From: Eimeria necatrix
Lineage: Eukaryota; Apicomplexa; Conoidasida; Eucoccidiorida; Eimeriidae
Direction of reading: 5' to 3'
DNA length: 62,633 bases
Assembly: GCF_000499385.1 (NCBI RefSeq)
Contig: NW_013652462.1
Location: 1 to 62,633, forward strand
Under the pieces are notes generated by a model. That model worked only from the letters and a program-made list of their open reading frames with translations. It had not been told where the DNA came from and made no database searches. The translations under genes and the position numbers were made by a program. Positions 22,867 through 34,802 of this stretch are shown here, piece by piece. Positions within the stretch are counted from its first letter, which is position 1. Every line of letters begins with the position of its first letter.

Positions 22867-24994
22867 AGGCGCACAGGAAGTTTGTCGTCTTTTCGAAATA
22901 GCCATTGATGTGGCAGCAGCAATGCACAAGCGTTCGCTGGTGCAGCAGCAAAGTCCGCTGCAGCAGCTCGCGCAGCAGCGATACAGATGTTGATGTTTTG
23001 GCAGCAGTCCATTGCGTACTCGTGATTTTTTTTCCGGCATCAGACTGAAAGGAGCAGCGGAGGCAACGCGCTGCTCCAGCAGAAGCTCTACAACACTAGA
23101 AGTGAGCAGCAGCAGTGGCAGAAAGCCGTTGGCAGTATCGAAGCAGAAGCAGTACTGTTCAAGCAACACAGCTCTTTGACGGAGCCACAGGAAGCAGTTA
23201 TTTCCTTTCCGTACTAAGTGATTATCAAGCAAAATCTGGTCAAGCGAGATGCACAGGTACATTTGCTACTAATGCGAAAATTGTGTTATTAAAACGTATC
23301 AACACTCGTCAAATAACTTGCGACAAAATGTACGCGAGAAGGCCTCTCTGTCGATACAACACACACCCACACACGTCATGCAGTTGTGGTTGCCTAGATT
23401 ACACATGCGACACTCTCCAAGGGTTTGGCGTCTATTCTATGTTTAGGTTGTAGATTACAAATTTCACCTCAGGTTATACAGTTTCGAATTTCAAGGTAAA
23501 CCTTGAGGGCCTCCCAAACATTGCTTGGCTATATTCATAGAAAAAGTGATTTGCCAATATTGAGGCTAAGTACGCAACATTATAAACATGATCTACTACA
23601 AACATGGTCATAAATGTAGATGCAAATATACAATGAATATGAGCTACTACAATAGCAGCTACGAAGTACTGTACCCGTACAAAATGAAACACGGAATAGT
23701 GAGAAATGCAAGTTTAAAATAAACATCCACCTACAAATGCGAACATCAGTGCAAGCGCAAACTACTAGTGTAGAACACACGTTACAAGGTAGTCAGGGAA
23801 ACGAGTGTGTGGCAAAATTCCGAAATACGCCTAACGATGATAGCACCGTATGTATCCATTGAAATTACAACATGCAGTAATAACACGTGTGCATTTGGAC
23901 CAAGCAGGCAAATACGAATGGGCACGTCAATGCAAACGCAAAGTACGACTGCAAAATATATATTGTGCTTCGGCGGTAAGGCAAAACGTGCGCAGCACAC
24001 ATCGCGTCAGCGACGGAAAACAAAAAGAAGTAAAGACACGAGAGGGACAACACACAAAAAAGAACCCATGCCTATCTGTCCCTCGCGAATCTAAAAAGAA
24101 AGAAAGGGCAGACTGGAACACACGAATATAAAAAGAGAATATGCACAAGCACACGTAAAAAGTGGATGCAGTTAAAAAAGTAAGCATGGCATGAACACAA
24201 ATCATGTGCTGCAAGCAAATGAAACAACAGTGCTCCAGAAGCGGCATAAATATAGCTGCACGGGAAACAAACAAAACAAATCTAATAAAAAGCAGTGGAG
24301 CTAAGATAAATCCAAAACGTCCAAGCGCAGACAGGCTTCAGCTCCTGCTTGCGTCGGTAGCAAAACTTCAGACAGAAGAGACAATTCAGCCTCAGCTTCT
24401 GCAAAAAGGCACCACAAACCCCAAGCCCTAAACCCTCATGTCTAAGCCACGAGTCCTAAATCCCACGTGAAATGGTAGGAGCTGAGGTGCACGCGTAGAA
24501 CACACGTTGTTGACCCTGAACAGCAAACACTACACCCTGGCCTGCTGACCCTAAGCGCTGACCCTTAATATCAGCTTACTTTCAAGATCTGAGATAAGGG
24601 GAACGAGACACAAAATGAGGCAATTTTCCCTGTGAACCTTTTCCTTCTCCACTATCTCCAACGACGGTTCCCCCGGCTGCAACAGAAACAGTAGCAGCAA
24701 ATGCAGCACGATGAAGCGCTTCTCGGCTGCTGTCGCAGCAACAACATTTCGAAAGAATGATGGGCACAATGACGATACTCAAGGTGCTAACTGGGCTGCC
24801 AATATTTAAAAGTAATAACCTGAGCCTAAGTGCCGTCTTCCGCTTTTAATATGTATCCATGCAATACATGTTCATTTGTATAACATATGTACGCATTTGT
24901 AGGTGTACGCAAATACTGTCGCGCAATACACAATAAACCCAGCAACTTTAGTACGAACTAATATGCGCAGAGGCAGCGTTCGCACCATTCGTAA
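22867..24994. other. 3' flank of the helicase gene and a repeat-poor segment; no gene seen
   Basis: CAG-derived sequence fades by about 23150. From there to about 24400 the DNA is A-rich on the plus strand, with only short open frames. Degenerate telomere-like sequence (ACCCTAA-type, including one clean CCCTAAACCCT at about 24425-24435) lies at 24420-24565. Confidence 0.5.
24420..24565. repeat. Degenerate telomere-like CCCTAAA region
   Basis: One clean CCCTAAACCCT is followed by scattered variants (CCTAAATCCC, ACCCTGAACA, ACCCTAAGC). It looks like an old, decayed block. Confidence 0.6.
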
Positions 24995-27970
24995 TTATGT
25001 ATTCCTGTGACTGGCTCTTTTCTGTGTCTGGTTCTGCGTTTCGCAGCAAGAAACGCACAGAACACATACCCTTGGATCCGCTACATGGCGAATGCAGTCG
25101 AGTCCATCCGTTAATAACTGTTTCTTCGCCGCCCCTTGGTGCTGCTGTTGCTGCTGGTTTGGCTGCTGCTGCTGCAAGGTAGTGGAAAATTGGAAAGTCC
25201 GCGCGGGCTGCTGCGCTATCCATGCCTTGATGCGTTCGTATGCGGCCTGGCGAGCGCCAGATGAGGAGTGCAGGGCCCTCTGACCCCCCGCCGCAGCCTC
25301 TGAAGGGGGCCCTTGAGGGGCCCCCTGGGAAGATCTCTCAACAGACCCTACAGGAGACCCGTGATGGGACCCTTGGGGGGCCCCTGCAGGAGGGTAGACA
25401 AGGATGGTCAGCGGCTGCTGCGCTTGCAGCCCCAATAAAGCAGAGAGGAGGGAAATCTGCCAATGATTTGTTCTTTCCGTTGCTTCTGTTCCTTCTGCTG
25501 CTGCTGCTGTGTGTGTTACCTTCTTGAAGCTCTCCACGGGGGACTCCGAGGGAGCTGCAGGGGCCCCCGGAGTTTGGAATGGTAGTGCTGAGAAGGGAAA
25601 CAGTTTCCGGGGCTGCTGTGCCTGCAGGTGGGAGATCGATGCAGCTAAGAAGAAAAACAATTATTGATGCCATTCCCACCCTACGTACTATCTTTGATAC
25701 TATTTAAATACGAGAGATCTATGGGGGTCTGCAACTCTTACCTTTTTCTTCAGCTTGGGTATTAGCGCCTGAAGTTCACTTAGTTGTATTTGCACGCTTC
25801 GCCATTCGCAGTTGTGCAGTCCGCGAAACGAAGGAGGGAAAATAGACAACAAACCAAATAAGGAGCGGGTCCATGCGCTGTGGCAAACGCACATGACTTC
25901 TATGCTCACCTTGCTGTTGCAGCCACTGTTGCTGCTGCAGCAGCTGCCGTTGATGGCGCTGCCGTTGCTGGCTCTGCCGTTGCAGGTGTCGCCGTTGCTG
26001 GTGCAGGTGATGCTGGTATCTTTGAGATGAGCAGGAAACGGCTTGCTGCAGCGAGAGCAAGTGGGTTGGCCCTTCTTTCCTGCTGCTGTGCTGGCTGCTG
26101 CTACGGCCGCTGCTGCTGCTGTTCCTAGGTTTTGCAGGCGCTGCAGGAAGAGGATGCAACGCTCCTCCATGGCCTGGCGGCTCTCTCTAGGCATTGTGGG
26201 AGGCAACGGGTCGGCTGTGAAACATTTGCAGTAACAGCAGCAGCAGCAGCGGCAGCAGCAGCTGCTGGCGCGTAGAGAGCAATGCAAAGGCTAGTCCGTG
26301 AGTAGACATGAACAGACCAAAGAAAGTGACACAGATAAATAAAGATGAAAATAAACGTCACTAGCCGGTACACAAACAAAATACGAATAACAAATTATAA
26401 CAGAAGACAAGCACAAAGACACAGGTACTCAGAGGATAGCAAACCCAAACAAATAGATGGAGCACCAGACGGAAAGAAGTACAAACAGAAAAAGAAATTC
26501 ATATTCAAATGGGGAAATTAGAGATAAAATGGACAAATAAACGAAAAAGAGGCAAAGACACAACTGTATTAGCCGCTACTTCTGACCTTCTATCTTTGGC
26601 GAGAAGGAAATATTCTTGAAGAGTTGAGATGCCCACCGCGCTTGCGTCTTCAGTCTAAGCAGACACAATACCATAAAAGCATTGTTGCTGCTGCTGCTGC
26701 TGATGCAGCAGCAGCAACTGGTCCTACTGCTGTCGTTGCTGGCGCTGATGCTGCTGCGGCGGCGGGTTTTGCTGCTGCTGCTGCTGCTACTGCTGCCTCT
26801 GCTGCTGCTGTCGCCAATTCTAGAGAAGCTACTTCTGCAGCTAATGCTGCTACTCCTGCTGCATTGCCTACGGATGCCTCCCGTCGCAGCAATGGTTTCC
26901 TCCTGCCCACTCCCTTGTCTCCTCTAAAGCAGTCACTGGAATGTCCAATGGTTCTGCTGCTCCTGCTGCTGTTGCTGCTGCCGGCGCACTCGTGCCTGCT
27001 GCTTCTGCTCCTAACGCGGCCTCTCCTGAAACTGCTGCTGTGTCTGTTGTTGCTGCTGGCGGAGTGGCCAAAGCCGCTTTAAGGGTCTCGTAAGCAGTGC
27101 GAATGGTTCGCCTAAGTGAGCTCGTGTAGACAGCAGCAGGAGGGCAGCAGCAGCAGTACCCTTGCCGCTGCTGCTGCTGCTGCTGCAGAGCCAGCAGCAA
27201 CTGCTCCGGCATTCGGAGTCCTGCTGCTCGAGCCTGCAGAAAACCTGCTGCTGACAGGTCAGCATCGAAATGCTGCGGCTGAGAATATACCCAGTCGCAG
27301 CTCTGCCCAGGTGGCCTGAAGCAGCAGCAGCAGCAGCAGCAGCAGCAATAGCAGTAGCAGTAGCAGCAGCAACCTGTCGTAGCTGCAGCAAGCACATGAA
27401 AGAAGCTTGCTGCTGTTTCAGAATATTAAGAGGAGTCTTCTGGCTATAGAAGAATTGCCCAATGAGCGTTTAAGGGTTTGGGCTTTGCAAGCTGAAGTTT
27501 AGTTTACCTGTCGCGCGCTCCCACATTGTGAGTGCCCTCTGCAGCAGAATCAGCAGCAGCAACAGCAGCAGCAGTTGTTGTTGCAGCTGACGCCTGTTGC
27601 GGCAGCACCGGGACTCACGTGCAACAGCAGCGACACAGAGTGCAGTACTAGCAGCAGCAAAACAACAGCAGCAGCAGCAATAGAAGCGCAGCTAATAGCG
27701 ACAACAGCAGCAGTTATAGAGCTGGTGGGACCTACCTGCATGACGCAGAAAATGGATATTGATGCAAATATCCCCGTGAGGCGCAGTGGAGGAGCTGTCG
27801 CAGCTGCTGTGCTTAGCTATTGCTGCTTCCAATTCTGCTGCTGTTGCTGCTTCCTCGGAAGGAGTGTTGATAGTTGCGTCCTCAACAGACGACCCTGCAG
27901 CGGAAACTGCAACGGCAGCTGCTGCTGCTGCCGCTGCTGCTGCCATTGCTACAGGGCAGAGGGCGACCAT
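24995..27970 (-). CDS. Histidine phosphatase (phosphoglycerate mutase-like) superfamily protein
   Basis: Minus-strand exons: 27970-27736, 27538-27508 (31 bases), 27315-26872, 26654-26587, 26214-25742 and 25621-24995. All phases match, giving 625 residues. Signatures in order: IHFLRHAEGTHNVGARDR (catalytic His at about 77; the usual RHG is RHA), DADLSAAGFLQARAAGL, YTSSLRRT (substrate Arg, about 152-159), LEETREW...CDGRHPLKTQ...ISFS, then MPRESRQAMEERC, VMCVCHSAWTRSL (second catalytic His at about 371) and NCEWRSVQ. The family transfers or removes phosphate through a phosphohistidine; this subgroup resembles the PMU1/Det1-type proteins. The substrate is unknown. Ala-, Gln- and Asn-Gly-rich inserts break up the fold. 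A good donor at the CCAAGG|GTATGT site near 25073 could give another C-terminus, and an in-frame intron within the last exon is possible. Confidence 0.82.
27508..27538 (-). other. 31-base microexon carrying part of the catalytic RHA motif
   Basis: The acceptor is CTGCAG and the donor is CAG|GTAAAC. It completes a split Glu codon after RHA, encodes GTHNVGARD and splits an Arg codon. Its two-base overhangs fit both neighbours exactly, which strongly supports the histidine phosphatase model. Confidence 0.8.
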
Positions 27971-30085
27971 TTGCGCGTAGCTGCTGGCGATGCTGCTCAG
28001 TGTTGCTTGCACCCTTACGCTCCTTCTGCTCCTGGTACTTCTGCTTCGTGAGCGCTTGCCCCGTACTGGCTGCTGCTGCTGTCTATGCTTCTGCTGGTGG
28101 CGGCCAATGCTGGCGTTACTGCCGACCTTGCTATTACATTTACTGGCTATCCTTGTGCTTCCGTTGTTGCCATTCGTGCTGTTGCTACAGTTGCGGATGT
28201 TACTGCTGTTCCTGCAGCTGCTGCCGTTGCTCAGGGCCCAAGGCGATTCGACCGTGAGGTACCGAATGACGCCAGCAGGTCTTCATAAACTATTTTCTAA
28301 GAGCACAAGAAGGGAACTAATAAAACGATAAAAAACGAAAGTAGCTTAAATAAATAAAACGAGACAATGCGGCTGCTCTAAAGTAGTATTTGACGCCATG
28401 GGGCCTTCAGCATGGCAACACCAGCAGCAGTAGGAACAGCCACAGCAACTCTACGCGAGCAACGTAGAGATAAGCCGTAGTATTTGCCCCTGTATTATTT
28501 CCAGTATCAGCTTATAGTGCAGAATAACTCATTACAGCTGTTGCTGTTCCTGCAGCGATCAGAGCTGCTTCTGCTGCTGCTGATGTCGAGACACGCACGC
28601 CCATAGCTGATCTCTGTCTTTTATTGGAGGGCCTGAATCCTCCCTTACCGATTCTCTTGTTGAGCTTCTTATTTAGAAACTAGAGCAGGCCCGAAACATA
28701 CGACCCGGTCCCTTATATTGATCCTAAATGCTCACCCTTACCTCGCTCTTGTCTCTGGAGTTCGTGCACTCGCAATAGATCTGTGGCTGTTGCTATACAT
28801 GTTTTTTAACTGTTCCTCAGGTCACCTCTTCTGCTCTGTTTGAGCTGCTCCAGCCAGTATCGTTCAAGTTGATCCAGCACAATTACTCGTGAAGGTGCAT
28901 TTGCGGTATGTTTCATGAAAGTTCTCTTTCGTGGTACACGCGTTAGTCTACAGAGAGGCTGCTGCTCCGCCCCACGTGCTCCCACGGTTAACACGGTTCA
29001 GCGTAGTGTCTATACAAAGTATCATTAGGCTTCAGGGTCTGCACTGGGGGTGCAGAGCAACAGCAAGGGGAAACTGACGAACCCTCATTTGGTCTCTCCA
29101 ACGGTAGAGGCATTCGAGGTTTCTTCTGGCAACAAATCTGAAGTGCTGCTCAGATGTTGCAGCTGACGAAGCCTCTATAATGTAGATTCTTGCCATCCGT
29201 GCTAAATTGTAAGCCTTGCACTAGGTCTGTGGATCCCAAGTAAAGGGAAGCGTATTATCTCAACCCCGTCCACGTTGCCACGAAAGCATCGGCCAATATA
29301 TCGTCTAGTTCTGGTGAATTTTGGTCCAGCGTCCGGGGACAGGGTTTGGCCCGTGACGCCTCTAAAGAGATAATACGCAGTTGTCTTAATGCCGCCCATG
29401 TACCCTTAACGCTGTTGCTGTGTCGCCTGGGTACAGGGAAGCTAGATCCCCAGCTACAGTACAGTTAGACCTCCGGGTACAGAAAGGCTTAATTGTACGC
29501 AATAGATTCTTGAGCACCAGCTCTGCAAACTTTCCAGCCTCTGACTGTTGTTCTTAATCCTGTGCAGCAATTCGGGCGCCTTTAATGCTAAAACCTTGTA
29601 GGCAGTGCTTAGCACAAAAAGCTTTCCGTGGAAGCTGACAAATTCCAAGTTACTAAAAGCAACGCTGAATTCCCAGCGGCTGCAGCTGCCACAGTAGCAG
29701 CCGCAGCAAGGCAATCAGTAAATACGGTCAAAGGTAGAGACACAGGGACAAAAAGGCATACAGGGCTGGGAAACAGCGACAGATGAACAGAAACACGAGG
29801 CATTTGTGTGAAAACACGGGAAGGAACAGTAACGAAGAGACCGAATGGCAGACAGGCCCTTACAGGGATAAACAAACGAGCGAACGAAACAGCAAAGGCA
29901 AAGAAAAGAGGAAAAATGTACTGGCTCGCATTACTCATTTGCCGATTTCGGGGGGGGTGCAGAGCGCAACGACAGAAGGAATAACAGAAAAAAGGGCAGC
30001 GGTAGTTGAAAAGCACAAGCAAGAAGAAAGGATGAACTGAAAAGAGAACGAACCAAAGAGGAGCTGTTCCCTCGTTCTCCCTTGC
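27971..30085. other. Intergenic between two minus-strand genes; no gene seen
   Basis: Degenerate GCT-rich sequence runs to about 28250 and probably contains the promoter of the phosphatase gene. From 28250 to 30085 the DNA is repeat-poor, with short unconvincing open frames. The right part would hold the 3' untranslated region of the cyclophilin-SYF2 gene. Confidence 0.5.
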
Positions 30086-33000
30086 TCAGAGAGCTGTTCC
30101 TCTTTCGAAGTTTTGCTTGATCTCTCTTGTGTCGAAGCTCCTCTCCAACTTGTTGTTGAATATTCTGTTTCTCTCATTGATGTAACTAACATCTGCGTCT
30201 TCGTTGAACATACGACGCCGCGAGAACATACCGCGCCGGCTTTTTGCAGCGGCGACAGACGCAGCAAGACGCTCCAGAGCAGCAGCAGAAGGCTGCACAC
30301 AGAGGCAGGAGTTAACTTTATCTGTGCCTGGTTGGGCTTCGGGTGTGGACAGAAAGGCGCAGAAGTAGAATCTTAATTTATAATTTTGCCTCTTCCTCAT
30401 TATTCACTCGTCCTTCGCTGTGTTCACTCTTGGACTACACTGCCTGGAAGGTGTAGCCAGCACGCGCTAGCGTGGAGCATGCAAAGTGCAAATTTACACT
30501 TCAGCAAAGACTCACGCATGTTCACGTAAATTTACACGCATATATACATTTTCGGGTATATATAAATATATTTTCGAGTATGCATTCTTTATTTTACGCC
30601 GCGATCCATCTCTGCAAGCATGATTAAGTGCAAGTAACCGCAAATGTTCCATAAGCGCACGATCACGCCATGTCTCTAAATCACAAAGAAACAGGAGAAA
30701 TCAAGCACCAAAGCGGAGCAAGTGTAAAAATAAAACACGCAAGTGCAAGACAAGACCAACCTTGTGATTCGGGTGAGATAACACTAAGTTCGGATCCCAA
30801 AAGGCATCCCCGAGAGACTCTTGCTGCTGCCTGTACTCGTCAGCTCGCAGCGGCACCTCAGAAAGTCTAAAGAAGCAGAAACAGCAACGGACACAGAAGC
30901 ATTAAAGCAATAATACCATCAGCACTGTAGTGCTTGCAAAATGCAGCATTCATACGAACAGAAACAGCAATCCCACAGACAGCAGAATTATCACTTCTGA
31001 GCACCCTGCAAGAGCAAAAGTGGCGCCAAGCATAGCAGCAGAAGAATAATAAGCAGCTACAGCAGCAACGCAGGAAAAAGCAAAGCCGGCAGCAGCAGGG
31101 AACCATTCATAAGCATCAGTTCCAGCGGTTGTGTAGGCGCAATCAGCAGAGGGACAGCTTTAAGGCGTCAACATCATCTGTTTTGCTAGCATCAGCATCA
31201 CAACAGCGTTATCGTTGGTGCCATCCCTATCAACACCATCACCTGCAGCAGCAGGTCCGCCGGCAGCAGCTCTGCCAACAGAAGCAGGACAACAGCGGCA
31301 GCAGCATCATTACCTCTTTTTGTGTGCTCTATAAAGCGCGTCTTCATTAAATACATTCCACCCGAAGTTACTCTTTCCCTTCTTCTTCTGCATCCTTTGG
31401 GCATCTTCAGAAAACGCCAACGGCTCATCCAGGACATTGCGACGACCGCCCTTCCCTTTGCGGCGCCCGGGTGCCCCAGTCTCTTCATCGTCACTCGATG
31501 CTGCTGCTGCAACTGCTGCACTTGTTGCTGCAGAGGTGGCTCCCGTTACAGCAGACCCTGAAGACTCTGCCGTTGTTGCGGATTTGGCTCCTTCTGCCGC
31601 TGTTGCAGCCTCGGTTTCCTCCTTATACAGCCGATACATTGGGGCTTGCTGCAGGCGCTTGTACGCCTGACGAGCTTCTGCGGCTGCTGCTGCTGCTGCT
31701 GCTGCTGGAGTCTCCCACTGGCGTTTCTCCTCTATTACCTAGGGAGCAGTCAACGCATGGAGGCACAGACACTACGAGGCCGCTGCGGCTTTTTCTGCTA
31801 CATGCACACAGCAGCAACAGCAGAAGCTGCAGGAGTTGGTGCTGCTGCCGCTGTCGCATGCATTTGACGGTGTATCTCTCTTTCCTACCTCTTTAGTGTT
31901 CATCGCTCGACCCTGATTAAGCTGCAGCCGGAGAGATAGTAGCCTTTGCTTCCTTGCTAAGATCAACGCGCGCGCTGCTGACGTGCCACCGCTTTCACCA
32001 TCTGCTGCTGCAGCTGCAGTGGTGTCTTCGTCTGTTTGCGAGCCTGCTTCCTCATCGAGCTGCAGCAGCAGCTTGCCGAGCGGGTCAACGGCAGCAGCTT
32101 CTGTTGCTTCTGTTTTCTGCCGCTGTTTCGTTTCTTCTTCCTCTTCGCTGTTGCTGCTGTCTCCCTCGTAGAGTGCAGCCGCTCGCTCTTCTGCTAGTAC
32201 TGCTTCTGGCTGCAACTGTTGCAGCAGTGGCACCCCTGCTAGCACTTTTTCCATGGCCTGCTGAGCAGCATATGTGCTGCTTTCCAGGAACCGTTGCCTC
32301 TTCCTCTCTTGCCTCCGTCGTTTGTCTCTTCTTGACGGCGCCTCCGTCTCACTGTCAGTGCTGCTGCTGACTGACTCCTCGTCACTCCCTAAACGCCACA
32401 AGCGCCACACGTGCAAACAGGCACATGAGCAATAAGTAGATAAGCAAACAAAGTATCAGACACTTGTAGGGTGCCTGCTGCATGATGCGCCAGCAGCCGC
32501 AGCAACAGCACAGCACCGAAGGCGGTGAAAGAAACAGCAGATGCAGCAGCGCCCGAAGGGACAGTATCATCAGATACAGCAGCTTGCCAGTGCCTCTGCA
32601 CTCTGCCGCGCTGCAGAACTAGGTTATGCTGCAGCTCCAGAACAGCTGCAGTATCCACTCCGCCGACGGCAGCACCAGCAATCTCAACAGCAGCAGCAGC
32701 TTGCCTTTAAGTTTCCTGGAGTCTTCTGCTTGCTTTTTAAGTTCCCGTTCGTGTTTCTTCATCAGTGTGTCCAGTTGCGTTCGGACAGCAGACATGGAGG
32801 CATTTCGGAGAGTAGCAGCAGACGCCAACTGTCCGCAAGCTGGGCAAAACGGGTATACCAGAAACAGCAAGAAAGACTAACAAATCCATAGTGACACAAA
32901 TGAAAGCAGATTCGGAGATAGCAGAAAAGAAGTATCAAATTACAGACCAATACATTGGAGACGATAGAGGGAGGCACTGACACATAGGCCCTATTCGCAA

Positions 33001-34802
33001 TTCTTCGGACTAGCTGCTCCACTTGACTACTCAACTAACCATAGTGGGAAACTGTAAACTGCACATTCTGAGTGGCTATGCAGCTGCTATTCAGTACAGC
33101 TCTGTGTCTAGAAGCTAGCCCATCACAATAACTCGGTGTTTCCAACTGGATCCCATTCTTTACAACAAGTAAACTAACTCCATTGTCATTTTTACCTGTA
33201 ATGACAATATCAACTCGTGGTACTTGTGAATTGGAGTGCACAGGTACGAGCTGCATGGCACGCAGCACTTGTATCCCGTCCACTAGCTGTCCGATCACTT
33301 GATGTTTGCCATCGAACTGCGGGGCCTTTTTAAGAGTTATGAAAAACTGAGACGTGTTGGTGTGGCGGCCGTTGTTGGCCATGCTCAAACAGCCTAGAAA
33401 CAGACAAACAGGAATTTATAAAACAATTGTAAGTGCATATTTATCGTGTCACACTTATCGTATTACGTGTACACATTTATGAATAAATGATGCACGTAAA
33501 CGCATATTTCTACTTGTGCATCCGTGCACATACTTGCTCGCGTGCGCACATAAAGTGATGTGCCAATCAAACTACACACATGCCGCCGTTTTACAGCCCC
33601 ATGTAAATGTCGTGTATGTAGACGTTATGCGCATACAGCTACTTTACATACACATAGAGCATTAGGTTGCACACAAAACAAACATAAACATGCAAGCACC
33701 TGTGCATGTTCGTATATATACGCGTACACAGACATACATACTGTCGGCGTGAGTCCAGATGAATATGCAGACAAGAACACACACAAGCTAGCATTCAGAC
33801 AGGTAAGCCAAGTAGGCATTTACTTACATAAATCCAAACAGAGATATACGTACACTCCACGGACAGAGAAATCTACATGTTTACGGACACCTATACACCT
33901 CACCAGCATGCGCATGCCTCCGTTGGAAGCTCTCGTCGTTAAAAGGCCCCCCCCATATGCTCTCGCCTGAAGTGCCGTCATTGGTGATGAAGTCGCCACT
34001 CTGCAGCAGAACGCCAGAAACGGACCGAAAGAAGCGGCAGCCCCGGTAGCACAGGGGCTTGCCTGAGGCCTTGCTCACGCCGTACTCCCCTGAATCCAGC
34101 AGGCGAAAACAGAAATGAATTCAAAAGGCATTTTGTGTACTGATTTGGTAAACTTCGCATCGTACATACATGAGGCCAGTACTGACTTGGTAAACTTGGC
34201 GTACATACATCAGGCGAGTTGCTACAAGGCCAGGCGTGGAGCGGGCGAACACAAATAGAGAGGGAAGAGAGGGGCGCTAATTTTGCATGGGGTGCTATAT
34301 AATAGATACAAAAGAGCAGAAACAGTAGTTTCTAGTGCTGAAGGGCAGTAACACGTGAGAAAGTACCGACGGGGAAACTCACAAAAAAGCGATCACATAG
34401 AGACAAAAAAGCCGCTAATAAAACAAGAACGTCAGCCACACGTGGAGGTAGAGGCAAAAGTGAAAAACAACCAGTGCAATACAGCCACTTGCGTAATAGC
34501 GCCTCAAACAACCCAACCAGCTTGAAACTGTCGCAAAAGAAAAGCAAACAGACGAAGAAAAAATGCAAAAGAAAATGCTCTTATATACGCGTGTTAGTAC
34601 ATGCGTTTCTACATGCGCGCATGCAAATATAGGAGGATACTTAGAAATGCGCATGCATGCAAGGATGAGTACCTGTAGCTAGGCCTCTGAAGTTCTCCGC
34701 CGCTTTTGGAGTCACATCAGAGAACAATTTGAACACGAGACGGCCCGCAGGCTGCGTGCCGATCGATATGTCTAAATACACCAAGGGGCCGGAGCGAGAC
34801 AT
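30086..34802 (-). CDS. Cyclophilin-type peptidyl-prolyl isomerase fused to SYF2 splicing factor
   Basis: Exons: 34802-34673, 34089-33904, 33393-33196, 32839-32705, 32388-31889, 31738-31314, 30866-30761 and 30292-30086. Phases match throughout and give 628 residues. The first four exons encode a cyclophilin: [14 protein letters not shown] (catalytic Arg at about 65), [36 protein letters not shown] and ACGQL. The Trp that helps bind cyclosporin in human CypA (W121) appears to be Gln. A basic/acidic helix follows ([12 protein letters not shown]). Exons 5-8 encode a SYF2 domain: [53 protein letters not shown] and [11 protein letters not shown] at the C-terminus. SYF2 is a NineTeen-complex-associated spliceosome protein, and several cyclophilins are also spliceosomal. 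The join uses a GC-AG intron (AAAG|GCAAGC at 32704), so two separate genes remain possible, but the first SYF2-side exon has no ATG before its acceptor. Confidence 0.75.

Noticed and set aside
25621..25645. Alternative acceptor TTCTTAG just upstream of the last phosphatase exon
   Set aside because: It is a strong acceptor, but from the phase-0 upstream exon it leads into a frame that soon hits a stop. The CTGCAG acceptor 25 bases downstream keeps the open frame.
24995..25660. Separate small gene for the Gln/Pro-rich 221-codon frame
   Set aside because: A phase-0 acceptor at 25621 joins it to the histidine phosphatase exon ending at 25742, so it is better read as that protein's C-terminal tail.
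26624..27082. 152-codon plus-strand frame opposite the phosphatase gene
   Set aside because: It is made of repeat-encoded Ala and Leu runs antisense to two exons and an intron of a gene with clear catalytic motifs.
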